64,000 nucleotides of DNA from Streptomyces chartreusis NRRL 3882. Its GTDB lineage: Bacteria; Actinomycetota; Actinomycetes; Streptomycetales; Streptomycetaceae. The DNA lies in contig NZ_LT963352.1 of NCBI RefSeq assembly GCF_900236475.1, forward strand, positions 6,576,001 to 6,640,000, in the 5' to 3' direction. This document shows, in pieces, positions 33,992 to 42,091 of the stretch (positions are counted from its first letter, which is position 1; every line of letters begins with the position of its first letter). The notes under the pieces are model-generated. The model had not been told where the DNA came from and searched no databases. It saw nothing but the letters and a program-made list of their open reading frames with translations. Position numbers and translations under genes: made by a program.

Positions 33992-35167
33992 ATGCGCACC
34001 ATCCTGATCACCGGCCCCGGCGGCAGCGGCCGTACCACCCTCGCGGCCGCCACCGCCCTGGCCGCGGCGGCCGACGGCACGGACACCCTCGTGCTGTCCG
34101 CCGACCCCGTGGACACCCTCGGTGCCGCCCTGGGCGTGGCCACCGGCCCGACCCCGGTCGAAGCCGCCCCCCGGCTCACCGCCTGGCGTCCCGACCCCGC
34201 CCAGGACTTCCGCAAGGACCTCACCGCCCTCCAGGACCGCGCCTCCTCCGCCCTGGACCTCCTCGGCGCCTCCCGCCTCGACCCTGAGGAACTCACGCCC
34301 CTCCCCGGCGCCGGTGAACTCGCCCTCCTGCGCGCCCTGCGCGACGCCGCACTGTCGGAGTCGCACGACCTGCTCGTCGTCGACCTGCCCCCGGTGCCGC
34401 AGGCCCTCGCCCTCCTCGCCCTGCCCGAGGAGCTCCGCCGCTACCTGCGCCGCCTGCTCCCGCCCGAACGCCAGGCCGCCCGCGCCCTGCGCCCCGTGCT
34501 GGGCCGGCTCGCCGGCGTCCCCATGCCCGCCGAGTGGCTGTACGAGACGGCCGCCCGCTGGGACCTGGAGCTGGCCGCCGTCGAGGCGGTCGTCGCCGAC
34601 CGCGACACCGTCGTACGACTGGTCGCCGAGCCCGGCCCGGCCGGTGCCGACGCCCTCCGCACCGCCGGCCTCGGCCTCGCCCTGCGCGGCCTGCGCACCG
34701 ACGTCGTGGTCGCCAACCGCGTACTGCCCGAGGCGTCCCCGGACACCTGGCTGGCCGGTCCGGTCGCCCAGCAGCGCAAGACACTGGACGAGTGGCGGGA
34801 GGCGTACGACGTCCGGACCGTCGCCCACCTCGGACGCGACCCGGTCGGCGCCGACGACCTGGCCGCCCTCGCCGTGCCCGGCACCGACCCGGGCGCCCCC
34901 CTCCCCCCGGTCGAGTGGCGGGTGGCCGACCGGCTCGGCGAGGAGGGTGTGCTCGTCTGGCACATCCCGCTGCCCGGTGCCATACGCGAGGAGCTGGACC
35001 TCGTCCGGCGCGGCGACGAACTCGTCGTCACGGCGGGGCGGTTCCGCCGTATCGTTCCGCTGCCCTCCGCGCTGCGCCGCTGCACCGTCGACGGGGCCGC
35101 CCTGCGCGAGGGCGAACTGCGCATCCGCTTCGCCCCCGACCCGAAGCTGTGGCCGCAGACCCGTTGA
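33992..35167 (+). CDS. ArsA/GET3-like ATPase homolog with altered P-loop
   Basis: A 391-residue protein of the anion-transporting/tail-anchored-protein-targeting ATPase family, with LSADPVDTLGAALG as the switch-like segment and VVDLPPVPQALALL. The P-loop reads GPGGSGRTT: the usual signature lysine (GKGG) is Pro and the invariant GKT lysine is Arg, so ATP hydrolysis is doubtful. The C-terminal part (from about 320) looks like the small HSP20-like domain found on some bacterial ArsA proteins. ATG start. It lies 45 bases before the DUF5304-like gene, likely one operon. Confidence 0.83.
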   Translation: MRTILITGPGGSGRTTLAAATALAAAADGTDTLVLSADPVDTLGAALGVATGPTPVEAAPRLTAWRPDPAQDFRKDLTALQDRASSALDLLGASRLDPEELTPLPGAGELALLRALRDAALSESHDLLVVDLPPVPQALALLALPEELRRYLRRLLPPERQAARALRPVLGRLAGVPMPAEWLYETAARWDLELAAVEAVVADRDTVVRLVAEPGPAGADALRTAGLGLALRGLRTDVVVANRVLPEASPDTWLAGPVAQQRKTLDEWREAYDVRTVAHLGRDPVGADDLAALAVPGTDPGAPLPPVEWRVADRLGEEGVLVWHIPLPGAIREELDLVRRGDELVVTAGRFRRIVPLPSALRRCTVDGAALREGELRIRFAPDPKLWPQTR

Positions 35168-35212
35168 GAGGGGGGTAACGTCGTAGGGACGAACCGTAGT
35201 CAGGAGTCCGTC

Positions 35213-35713
35213 ATGAGCGAAGAGCTCCCCCCGTCCGACGCCGCCCGCGAAGAGGCCGCGGACGAGGTGCGGGACACCGACGCCGACGCCTGGGCGACCG
35301 CGTGCGCCGAGGACCTCGAGGCGGAGAAGGCCCGCCGCCGTGCCCGGTACGGCCCGCCCCCGGGCTCCGCGGCCGAGGAACTGAAGAAGCTCGTCGACGC
35401 CGTCGCGGACAAGCTGTCGGGGATCCAGTCCCCGTTGTTCGGCGCGGTCGCGGGGCCCGCCGCCGAGCAGGTCGTCCGCCAGGTCGTCCAGCAGGCCAAG
35501 GCAGCCGTGGAACCCGTCATCGAACGCAACCCGGACGTCTTCGACCACCTGGCCGCCGCCGGGAACGAACTGCTCGCCGCCTACCGCTCCGCCGTCGAGG
35601 CCCAGGAGCGGCGCTGGAGCGGCCGGGACGACCGGATCGACCCGCGTGACGTGGACGATCGTCATGACCGGGGCGACGACGCCGGTCCCGGGGAGCGCAT
35701 CGACCTGGACTGA
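35213..35713 (+). CDS. DUF5304-like conserved protein
   Basis: A 166-residue acidic, mostly helical protein. The middle (about 45-125) has conserved-looking segments AEELKKLVDAVADKLSG and AAEQVVRQVVQQAKAAVEPVIERNP; the C-terminus is Asp/Arg-rich. No signal peptide, membrane helix or catalytic motif. It matches the actinobacterial DUF5304 family as I recall, of unknown role. GGAG lies upstream of the ATG. Position between ArsA-like and glucokinase genes is conserved in Streptomyces to my knowledge. Confidence 0.75.
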   Translation: MSEELPPSDAAREEAADEVRDTDADAWATACAEDLEAEKARRRARYGPPPGSAAEELKKLVDAVADKLSGIQSPLFGAVAGPAAEQVVRQVVQQAKAAVEPVIERNPDVFDHLAAAGNELLAAYRSAVEAQERRWSGRDDRIDPRDVDDRHDRGDDAGPGERIDLD

Positions 35714-35846
35714 GCCCCCCAGCTCGGGACGAGCCGCGACCGGTGTGCCGCCGCCGGTCCTGCCCAGCGTGCGGACGACAGCGAACCGACGGCAGTGCCT
35801 CGGGTACCGTTGGCCGTAGCGGGGCTCGACCGAAACTGAGGGATTC

Positions 35847-36800
35847 ATGGGACTCACCATCGGCGTCGACATCGGCGGCACGAAGATCGCGGCCGGCGTG
35901 GTCGATGAGGAAGGCAACATCCTCTCGACCCACAAGGTGCCGACCCCGGGCACGCCCGAGGGCATCGTGGACGCCATCGCCTCGGCGGTGGAAGGCGCAC
36001 GCGTCGGACACGACATCGTCGGCGTGGGCATCGGCGCCGCCGGCTACGTCAACCGGCAGCGCTCCGAGGTGTACTTCGCGCCCAACATCCACTGGCGCAA
36101 CGAGCCGCTCAAGGAGAAGGTCGAGGCCCGTGTGGGCCTCCCGGTGGTCGTCGAGAACGACGCGAACGCCGCGGCGTGGGGCGAGTACAAGTTCGGCGCG
36201 GGCAAGGGCCACCGCAACGTCATCTGCATCACGCTCGGCACCGGCCTCGGCGGCGGCATCATCATCGGCAACAAGCTGCGCCGCGGGCACTTCGGCGTGG
36301 CCGCCGAGTTCGGACACATCCGCATGGTGCCGGACGGCCTGCTGTGCGGCTGCGGCTCGCAGGGCTGCTGGGAGCAGTACGCGTCGGGCCGGGCGCTGGT
36401 GAGGTACGCCAAGCAGCGCGCCAACGCCACCCCCGAGAACGCGGAGGTCCTCCTCGGCCTCGGCAACGGCACGCCCGACGGCATCGAGGGCAAGCACATC
36501 TCCATGGCCGCCCGCCAGGGCGACCGTGTGGCGGTCGACTCCTACCGTGAGCTGGCCCGCTGGGTCGGCGCGGGCCTCGCCGACCTCGCCTCCCTCTTCG
36601 ACCCGTCCGCCTTCATCGTCGGCGGCGGCCTCTCCGACGAGGGTGAACTGGTCCTGGGCCCGATCCGCAAGTCCTACAAGCGCTGGCTGGTCGGCGGCAA
36701 CTGGCGCCCGGTCGCCGAGGTCCGCGCCGCGGAACTGGGCAACAAGGCCGGCCTGGTGGGCGCGGCCGACCTGGCGAGGGAACCCGACCCGATCATGTAG
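35847..36800 (+). CDS. glkA: ROK-family glucokinase
   Basis: Phosphorylates glucose with ATP and, in Streptomyces, is required for carbon catabolite repression. The 317-residue protein has the ATP-binding GVDIGGTKIAAG at the N-terminus, ENDANAAAWGE with the catalytic Asp, and the ROK zinc site CGCGSQGCWEQYASG. Regulation is thought to be post-translational; nothing specific is visible upstream. ATG start with TGAGGG before it. Repeat copy D follows 14 bases after the stop. Confidence 0.96.
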   Translation: MGLTIGVDIGGTKIAAGVVDEEGNILSTHKVPTPGTPEGIVDAIASAVEGARVGHDIVGVGIGAAGYVNRQRSEVYFAPNIHWRNEPLKEKVEARVGLPVVVENDANAAAWGEYKFGAGKGHRNVICITLGTGLGGGIIIGNKLRRGHFGVAAEFGHIRMVPDGLLCGCGSQGCWEQYASGRALVRYAKQRANATPENAEVLLGLGNGTPDGIEGKHISMAARQGDRVAVDSYRELARWVGAGLADLASLFDPSAFIVGGGLSDEGELVLGPIRKSYKRWLVGGNWRPVAEVRAAELGNKAGLVGAADLAREPDPIM

Positions 36801-36814
36801 ACGCCTTCGGGGCC

Positions 36815-36903
36815 GTGCCCCGAGGGGCGCGGGGGAACTGCGCGACAAGCCACGAACAACCGGTACGCGCGCGCAGTCCCCGCGCCCCGAGCTCTGGGGC
36901 GTA
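36815..36903 (+). repeat. Dispersed intergenic repeat, copy D (palindromic)
   Basis: The core CGAGGGGCGCGGGGGAACTG with GCGCGACAAGCCACGAA is followed by its own inverted partner (CAGTCCCCGCGCCCCGAG), so this copy can fold into a long hairpin. It sits between glkA and the EEP-family gene and may serve as a terminator. Confidence 0.75.
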
Positions 36904-36913
36904 AATTGATCAC

Positions 36914-37660
36914 ATGCCGCTGCTCCCCAACTCCCGTACGGAACCCGACGGTTCCGCGGTCATCAGGGTCCTCAGCTACAACATCCGCTCCATGCGGGAC
37001 GACACCGCCGCCCTGGCCCGTGTCATCAAGGCCTGCGAGCCCGACCTGGTGCTCGTCCAAGAAGCCCCCCGCTTCTTCCGCTGGCGCAAGAAACTCGCCC
37101 GCCTCGCCCTCGCCTCCGACCTGGTCGTCGTCACCGGGGGAGCCACCACCACGGGGCCGGCGATCCTCAGCTCGCTCCGGGCGAGCGTCGAACGCACGGA
37201 GGACGTCCTCCTGCCCCCCACGCCCGGACTGCACCGCCGTGGCTTCGCCACCGCCGTCGTCCGGTTCGCCGGCACCCGCCTCGGCGTCCTCAGCTGTCAC
37301 CTGTCGCTCCAGAAGGACGAGCGCTACGACCAGGCCGGCCTGCTCCTGGACCGGCTCGCCGGGATGGGCGTGGAGCACGCGATCGCGGGCGGCGACCTGA
37401 ACGAACGCCCTGACGGACCCGCCTTCCGCCGTCTCGCGGATGCCCTGCGGGACTGCCACGCGACCGCGCCGTGGGGCGGCGAGCACACCTGGACACCCAC
37501 CGACCCCTACCAGCGCATCGACGCGATCTTCGCGACCGAGGGCATCGAGGTGCTGGGCTGCGGCGTGCCGGCCGGCCACCCCGGGGTGACCGACACAGAC
37601 CTGAGGGCGGCCACCGACCACCTCCCGGTCCTGGCCGCCCTCAGGATTCCAGTCGCCTGA
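36914..37660 (+). CDS. Endonuclease/exonuclease/phosphatase (EEP) family protein
   Basis: A 248-residue single-domain hydrolase with the EEP fold: LSYNIRS (Asn), LVLVQEAP (metal-binding Glu), CHLSLQ (His), AGGDLNERP (Asp/Asn) and the final TDHLPVLA (Asp-His pair). All catalytic residues for a Mg2+-dependent phosphodiesterase are visible. Substrate unknown: DNA, lipid and nucleotide phosphatases share the fold. No signal peptide, so cytosolic. Monocistronic, convergent with the membrane-protein gene. Confidence 0.9.
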   Translation: MPLLPNSRTEPDGSAVIRVLSYNIRSMRDDTAALARVIKACEPDLVLVQEAPRFFRWRKKLARLALASDLVVVTGGATTTGPAILSSLRASVERTEDVLLPPTPGLHRRGFATAVVRFAGTRLGVLSCHLSLQKDERYDQAGLLLDRLAGMGVEHAIAGGDLNERPDGPAFRRLADALRDCHATAPWGGEHTWTPTDPYQRIDAIFATEGIEVLGCGVPAGHPGVTDTDLRAATDHLPVLAALRIPVA

Positions 37661-37671
37661 AATCCAGCCGT

Positions 37672-38313
37672 CTAGACGACCGCACCCCGCCCGGGGTCGT
37701 CGTCGTCCTCGTCGTCCGTCCGCATGCGCATCACCAGCGTCGCGAAGCCGCCGAGGAACCCGCCGATCCCCAGCGTGGCCAGCCACCAGGTCATCTCCCA
37801 GCCGAGCAGCACGGCGAGCATGAGCAGCACCGGCCCGCCCAGCACGCCGAGCCAGGCGAACTTCGCGGTGGGGTCGGCGGACGGCAGCGGGGGCGGCTCC
37901 GGCGGCACGAAATGCCCCTCGTCGTCCTCGTCGAAGTCGTCCTCGGCGGGCTCGGGCGCGGTGTAGTCGCGCGGTCCGACGCCGGGCGCGAAGGAGACGG
38001 AGCCACCCAGCGGCTTGTCCGGCTTGTCCGGCTTGTCTGCTGACGCCTTCGGCTCCGGCCCGTCCGGCTCGCCGGGCTTACCGGCCTCTGCGGGGGCCGG
38101 CCCGGTCCCCGCTGCCGTGTCCACCCTGTCGTCGTTGGTCGGAGACTCCAGCAGCGCCAGGTCCTCGACCGACTTGAACGGCTTGGCGCCCGGCGGGTCC
38201 GGCGGCTCCTCGCCGTACCCGGCGACGATCGCCGCCCAGGCGGCCTCCTCGTCGAACGGGACGCCCTTCTCGTCCGGCTCGCGGCCCTCGCGGTCGGAGT
38301 CGTGCTCAGCCAC
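37672..38313 (-). CDS. Conserved membrane protein with acidic/proline-rich N-terminal half
   Basis: A 213-residue protein with no family I can name. The first 135 residues are hydrophilic (Asp/Glu/Pro-rich, including VPFDEEAAWAAIVAGYGEEPP) and contain a threefold DKP repeat made by a 9-bp tandem DNA repeat at 38011-38037. Two membrane helices follow (about 150-190), and the tail is acidic. GTG at 38313 is used because it overlaps the upstream hydrolase stop by eight bases, typical of coupled genes. A topology with a cytoplasmic N-terminal half is likely. Confidence 0.75.
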   Translation of the reverse strand: MAEHDSDREGREPDEKGVPFDEEAAWAAIVAGYGEEPPDPPGAKPFKSVEDLALLESPTNDDRVDTAAGTGPAPAEAGKPGEPDGPEPKASADKPDKPDKPLGGSVSFAPGVGPRDYTAPEPAEDDFDEDDEGHFVPPEPPPLPSADPTAKFAWLGVLGGPVLLMLAVLLGWEMTWWLATLGIGGFLGGFATLVMRMRTDDEDDDDPGRGAVV

Positions 38314-39103
38314 CTGCGGTCGTCCCTTCCTTGCCGAGACCGGGCTCCTTGCCGAGGCCGGACGCGAGCCGACCGATGAAAGCGGTGCTCTCCTCGAAGA
38401 TCCGGTCCGCGTCATGGTCCAACGTGGCGACGTGGTAGCTCTGTTCCAGGAGGACCTCTTTCACGTCCGTCGACGAGATGCGGCTGAGGATACGGGCCGA
38501 GTCGGCGGGCGGCACCACATGGTCCTGCGGGCTGCGCAGCAGCAGCACCGGCTGGGTGACCTGCGGCAGCTCGCGGTCGGCGACCTGGAAGAACTGGCGC
38601 AGGGAGTGCGCGGCGTGCAGCGGCACCCGGTCGTAGCCCAGCTCCCTGCTGTCCGGCTTGGCGATGTCACTGGCGATGCCCTTCGTCGCGGGGACGAAGT
38701 GGCGGATCACCGGCAGGGCGTGCGCGGCCAGGCCGTGCACCTTGTTCGCCGGGTTGACGACCACCACACCGCTGACGGCGTCGCCGTGCCGCGCGGCGAG
38801 CCGCAGGGCCAGGGCGCCGCCCATGGACAGCCCGGCCACGAACACCTGCTCGCGGCGCTCGCACAGGAGGCGCAGCTCGCGCTCCACCTCCGCGTACCAG
38901 TCCTGCCAGCCGGTGATCCGCAGGTCCTCCCAGCGCGTGCCGTGCCCGGGCAGCAGCGGCAGCGAGACGGTCATGCCGCGTGCGGCGAGATGCTCCGCCC
39001 AGGGGCGCAGCGACTGCGGTGAACCGGTGAAGCCGTGGCAGAGGAGCACGGCGATCTCCCCGCCCTCGTGGCGAAACGGCTCGGCTCCGGCAAGGACCGG
39101 CAC
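38306..39103 (-). CDS. Alpha/beta hydrolase, carboxylesterase/lipase-like
   Basis: A 265-residue serine hydrolase resembling Est30-type carboxylesterases and monoacylglycerol lipases. Oxyanion hole HGFTG (23-27), nucleophile S93 in GLSMGG, acid D194 in SPQDHVVP and histidine H224 in SYHVATLDHD complete the triad. The GTG start at 39103 lacks a strong Shine-Dalgarno. It overlaps the downstream membrane-protein gene and is divergent from plsC (187 bases between). A role in lipid turnover is inference from the PlsC neighbour. Confidence 0.92.
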   Translation of the reverse strand: MPVLAGAEPFRHEGGEIAVLLCHGFTGSPQSLRPWAEHLAARGMTVSLPLLPGHGTRWEDLRITGWQDWYAEVERELRLLCERREQVFVAGLSMGGALALRLAARHGDAVSGVVVVNPANKVHGLAAHALPVIRHFVPATKGIASDIAKPDSRELGYDRVPLHAAHSLRQFFQVADRELPQVTQPVLLLRSPQDHVVPPADSARILSRISSTDVKEVLLEQSYHVATLDHDADRIFEESTAFIGRLASGLGKEPGLGKEGTTAGG

Positions 39104-39239
39104 CTTCGGCCTCCTGGTCGTGAGAAGGGACTGGCACGATCACGGATTGTCACGGAACGTCATGACGGGGATCGCACGGCGTTCGCGGGACCTTCACCGT
39201 ACGCGACGGCACTGACACCGACCAGGGCCGTCGGCGCCT

Positions 39240-39245
39240 TTGACA
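39240..39245 (+). promoter_or_regulatory. -35-like box upstream of plsC
   Basis: A perfect TTGACA 46 bases before the plsC start. No good -10 lies at 17-18 bp, so the promoter assignment is tentative; TAAGGT at 39257-39262 is too close. Confidence 0.35.
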
Positions 39246-39290
39246 GCGCGCCGGGTTAAGGTCTGATCGACACATACAGGAGGCACTCGG

Positions 39291-40097
39291 TTGTTGTACG
39301 GCGCGATGAAGGTCGCTGTTGGGGGACCGCTGAAGGTCGCCTTCAGGCCCTGGGTGGAAGGCCTGGAGAACGTTCCCGCAGAGGGCCCCGCGATCCTGGC
39401 GAGCAACCACCTGTCCTTCTCGGACTCGTTCTTCCTGCCCGCGGTCCTGGACCGCAAGGTCACGTTCATCGCGAAGGCCGAGTACTTCACCACGCCCGGG
39501 GTGAAGGGCCGGCTGACGGCCGCCTTCTTCAAGGGCGTGGGCCAACTGCCCGTCGACCGCTCCGGTGCGCGCGGCGCGGGTGAGGCCGCCATCAAGAGCG
39601 GCATAGAGGTGCTGGAGCGCGGCGAGCTGTTCGGCATCTACCCGGAGGGGACCCGCTCGCCCGACGGGCGGCTCTACCGCGGCAAGCCGGGTGGCCTCGC
39701 GCGCGTGGCGCTCGCCACCGGCGCGCCGGTCATCCCCGTCGCCATGATCGACACGGAGAAGATCCAGCCGCCCGGAAAGGTCATGCCGAAGCTGATGCGC
39801 CCCGGCATCCGGATCGGCAAGCCCCTGGACTTCAGCCGCTACCAGGGCATGGAGCACGACCGGTTCGTGCTGCGCGCGGTGACCGACGAGGTCATGTACG
39901 AGATCATGAAGCTCTCCGGCCAGGAGTACGTCGACATGTACGCGACGGCCATGAAGCGGCAGCTCGCGGAGGCGGCGAAGGCGGAGAAGGAAGCCGGGAA
40001 GGCGGCGAGGGCCGCGCTCGCACGGGCGGAGAAGGAACAGGCGGACAAGGAAAAGTCGGAGCGGGAAGAGCCGGAGAACAGGCGGACGGAGCCCTAG
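39291..40097 (+). CDS. 1-acyl-sn-glycerol-3-phosphate acyltransferase family
   Basis: Membrane-associated lysophosphatidic acid acyltransferase (PlsC) of phospholipid synthesis, 268 residues. The catalytic HX4D motif is H40-LSFS-D45, and the acceptor-binding EGTRSPDG follows near residue 119. The C-terminal 45 residues are a Lys/Glu/Ala-rich helix unlike the core family. The start is TTG at 39291, fixed by AGGAGG seven bases upstream. Being single-domain, other lyso-lipid acceptors are possible. Confidence 0.92.
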   Translation: MLYGAMKVAVGGPLKVAFRPWVEGLENVPAEGPAILASNHLSFSDSFFLPAVLDRKVTFIAKAEYFTTPGVKGRLTAAFFKGVGQLPVDRSGARGAGEAAIKSGIEVLERGELFGIYPEGTRSPDGRLYRGKPGGLARVALATGAPVIPVAMIDTEKIQPPGKVMPKLMRPGIRIGKPLDFSRYQGMEHDRFVLRAVTDEVMYEIMKLSGQEYVDMYATAMKRQLAEAAKAEKEAGKAARAALARAEKEQADKEKSEREEPENRRTEP

Positions 40098-40116
40098 TCG
40101 GGGGTCCGCTTCGGGG

Positions 40117-41352
40117 GTGGGGGAGATGGCCGAGCGCGAGCGAGTCATGAGGATGTCGGTCGAGCAGCCGCTGTGGCGCGCGCTGACCGCCTACCGGGTG
40201 CTCACGATGCTGTACGCGGTCGGCCTCTTCGCCACCGCCTACGAGGAGTTCGTCCGGCCCTGGGTCGCCGTCGCCTACTACGCCGTGCTGGCCGTGTGGA
40301 CCCTGGCCACCCTGCCCCGGGTCGCGAACGCCGCCCGCTGCACCAAGCGGTTCCTCGCCGCCGACCTCACCGTCGCCCTCACCGGCATCCTGCTCACACC
40401 CGTCGCCGACGCGCACGAGCGGGTCCAGGCGGGCGGCCCGACCCTGCCGTCGATATGGACCGCCGGCGCCGTCCTCGCCTTCGCGGTCAAGGGCGGCTGG
40501 CGCTGGGCGGCCCTCGCCTCCAGCCTGGTGGCCGCCGCCAACCTGGTGGAGCGCGGCAGCCCGGCCCGCGACACCGTCCACAATGTCATCCTGGTCTGCA
40601 TCGCCTCCATCGCCATCGGCTACGTCGTGGAGGTCGCCCGTGCCTCCGAGCGCACCCTCGCCCGCGCCCTGGAGATCGAGGCCGCGACACGCGAGCGGGA
40701 GCGTCTCGCCCGGGACATCCACGACAGCGTGCTCCAGGTGCTGGCGATGGTGCAGCGGCGCGGCGCAGTGATCGGCGGCGAGGCGGCCGAGCTGGGCCGG
40801 ATGGCCGGTGAGCAGGAGGTCGCGCTGCGCACCCTGGTCTCCGGCGGACTCGTGCCCGTCTCCCGGGTCTCGGAGGACGCCGCCGATGGAGCCGTCGTCC
40901 GGGCCGTCGACGAACAGCCGGAGGGGAGCGGCCCCGTCGACCTGCGCGCCCTGCTCGCGCCGTACGCCGGCGCCAGGGTCAGCCTCGCCGAGCCCGGCGC
41001 GCCCGTGCCGCTGGTGCCGGTCGCGGCACGGGAGGTGGCCGCCGCCGTCGGGGCGGCCCTGGACAACGTCCGCAAGCACGCCGGGGAACAGGCGCGCGCG
41101 TGGATCCTCGTCGAGGACGAGCCGGACGAGGTGATCGTCACCGTGCGGGACGACGGACCCGGCATCCCGGAAGGGCGGCTCGCCCAGGCCGAGGGCGAGG
41201 GGCGGCTCGGTGTCGCCCTGTCGATCCGCGGCCGGCTGCGCGACCTGGGCGGCAGCGCGGAGCTGATCTCGGTGCCGGGCCAGGGCACGGAGGTCGAGCT
41301 GAAGGTACCGAAGGACGTGACGACCGTACGGGGGAAGGCGGAGCAGCGATGA
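40117..41352 (+). CDS. macS: Sensor histidine kinase, MacS-like
   Basis: NarL-type (HisKA_3) membrane kinase, 411 residues from the GTG used. Five or six N-terminal helices (about 25-172) form the membrane sensor; H202 in RDIHDSVLQVL is the phospho-acceptor; the ATPase domain has DNVRKHA and DDGPGIP. Gene order (kinase, LuxR-type regulator, phosphofructokinase) is that of the Streptomyces MacRS system, which affects morphogenesis and antibiotic output; the name rests on this context. Alternative ATG starts at 40126, 40147 and 40153 are equally plausible. The stop overlaps the regulator start (ATGA). Confidence 0.88.
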   Translation: MGEMAERERVMRMSVEQPLWRALTAYRVLTMLYAVGLFATAYEEFVRPWVAVAYYAVLAVWTLATLPRVANAARCTKRFLAADLTVALTGILLTPVADAHERVQAGGPTLPSIWTAGAVLAFAVKGGWRWAALASSLVAAANLVERGSPARDTVHNVILVCIASIAIGYVVEVARASERTLARALEIEAATRERERLARDIHDSVLQVLAMVQRRGAVIGGEAAELGRMAGEQEVALRTLVSGGLVPVSRVSEDAADGAVVRAVDEQPEGSGPVDLRALLAPYAGARVSLAEPGAPVPLVPVAAREVAAAVGAALDNVRKHAGEQARAWILVEDEPDEVIVTVRDDGPGIPEGRLAQAEGEGRLGVALSIRGRLRDLGGSAELISVPGQGTEVELKVPKDVTTVRGKAEQR

Positions 41353-42038
41353 CGGAGACCACCGCGGACCAGCGGGAGCCGATCAAGGTCATGGTGGTCG
41401 ACGACCACCCCATGTGGCGCGACGCGGTCGCCCGTGACCTGGCCGAGTCGGGCTTCGAGGTGGTCGCCACCGCGGGCGACGGCGAGCAGGCCGTGCGCCG
41501 CGCCAGGGCCGCCGCTCCCGAGGTCCTCGTGCTCGACCTGAACCTGCCCGGCAAGCCCGGCGTCCAGGTCTGCAAGGAGGTCGTCGCCGCGAACCCCGCG
41601 CTGCGCGTCCTGGTGCTGTCCGCGAGCGGCGAGCACGCCGACGTCCTGGAGGCGGTGAAGTCCGGCGCGACCGGCTACCTGCTGAAGTCGGCCTCCACCG
41701 AGGAACTCCGGGACGCGGTCCGCCGTACGGCCGTCGGTGACCCCGTCTTCACCCCCGGCCTCGCCGGACTGGTCCTCGGCGAGTACCGCCGCCTGGCCTC
41801 CGAACCCGCCCCCGCGCAGGACACCGACGAACCGAAGGCGCCCCGGCTCACCGAGCGCGAGACCGAGGTGCTGCGCCTGGTCGCCAAGGGCCTGAGCTAC
41901 AAGCAGATCGCCGAACGCCTGGTCATCTCCCACCGCACGGTGCAGAACCACGTCCAGAACACCCTCGGCAAGCTCCAGTTGCACAACCGCGTGGAGCTGG
42001 TCAGGTACGCGATAGAGCGCGGCCTCGACGACGAGTGA
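41349..42038 (+). CDS. macR: NarL/LuxR-type response regulator, MacR-like
   Basis: A 229-residue regulator: receiver with acidic pair D18/D19 and phospho-acceptor D63 (VLVLDLNLPG), conserved Lys in LLKSAS, and a C-terminal LuxR-type helix-turn-helix (about 160-225) with LTERETEVLRLVAKGLSYKQ. The ATG overlaps the kinase stop. It belongs to the membrane-associated-sensor pair upstream; its targets cannot be seen here. It ends 53 bases before the phosphofructokinase gene. Confidence 0.93.
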   Translation: MTETTADQREPIKVMVVDDHPMWRDAVARDLAESGFEVVATAGDGEQAVRRARAAAPEVLVLDLNLPGKPGVQVCKEVVAANPALRVLVLSASGEHADVLEAVKSGATGYLLKSASTEELRDAVRRTAVGDPVFTPGLAGLVLGEYRRLASEPAPAQDTDEPKAPRLTERETEVLRLVAKGLSYKQIAERLVISHRTVQNHVQNTLGKLQLHNRVELVRYAIERGLDDE

Positions 42039-42055
42039 GGCGCACGTCACACTGA

Positions 42056-42083
42056 CCCTTCGTCAGGCACCTGCGGCGAAGGG
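42056..42083 (+). promoter_or_regulatory. Hairpin that can mask the pfk Shine-Dalgarno
   Basis: CCCTTCG (42056-42062) pairs with CGAAGGG (42077-42083), which contains the likely ribosome-binding site (GAAGGGA) of the phosphofructokinase gene. Folding would reduce initiation. Confidence 0.45.
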
Positions 42084-42091
42084 ACTGTTCC

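Noticed and set aside
33977..36031. A 684-codon minus-strand frame
   Set aside because: It lies opposite the ArsA-like and DUF5304-like genes and has no recognisable domain.
38011..38037. 9-bp triple tandem repeat as a regulatory site
   Set aside because: It lies inside a coding gene and simply encodes three DKP units in a low-complexity region.
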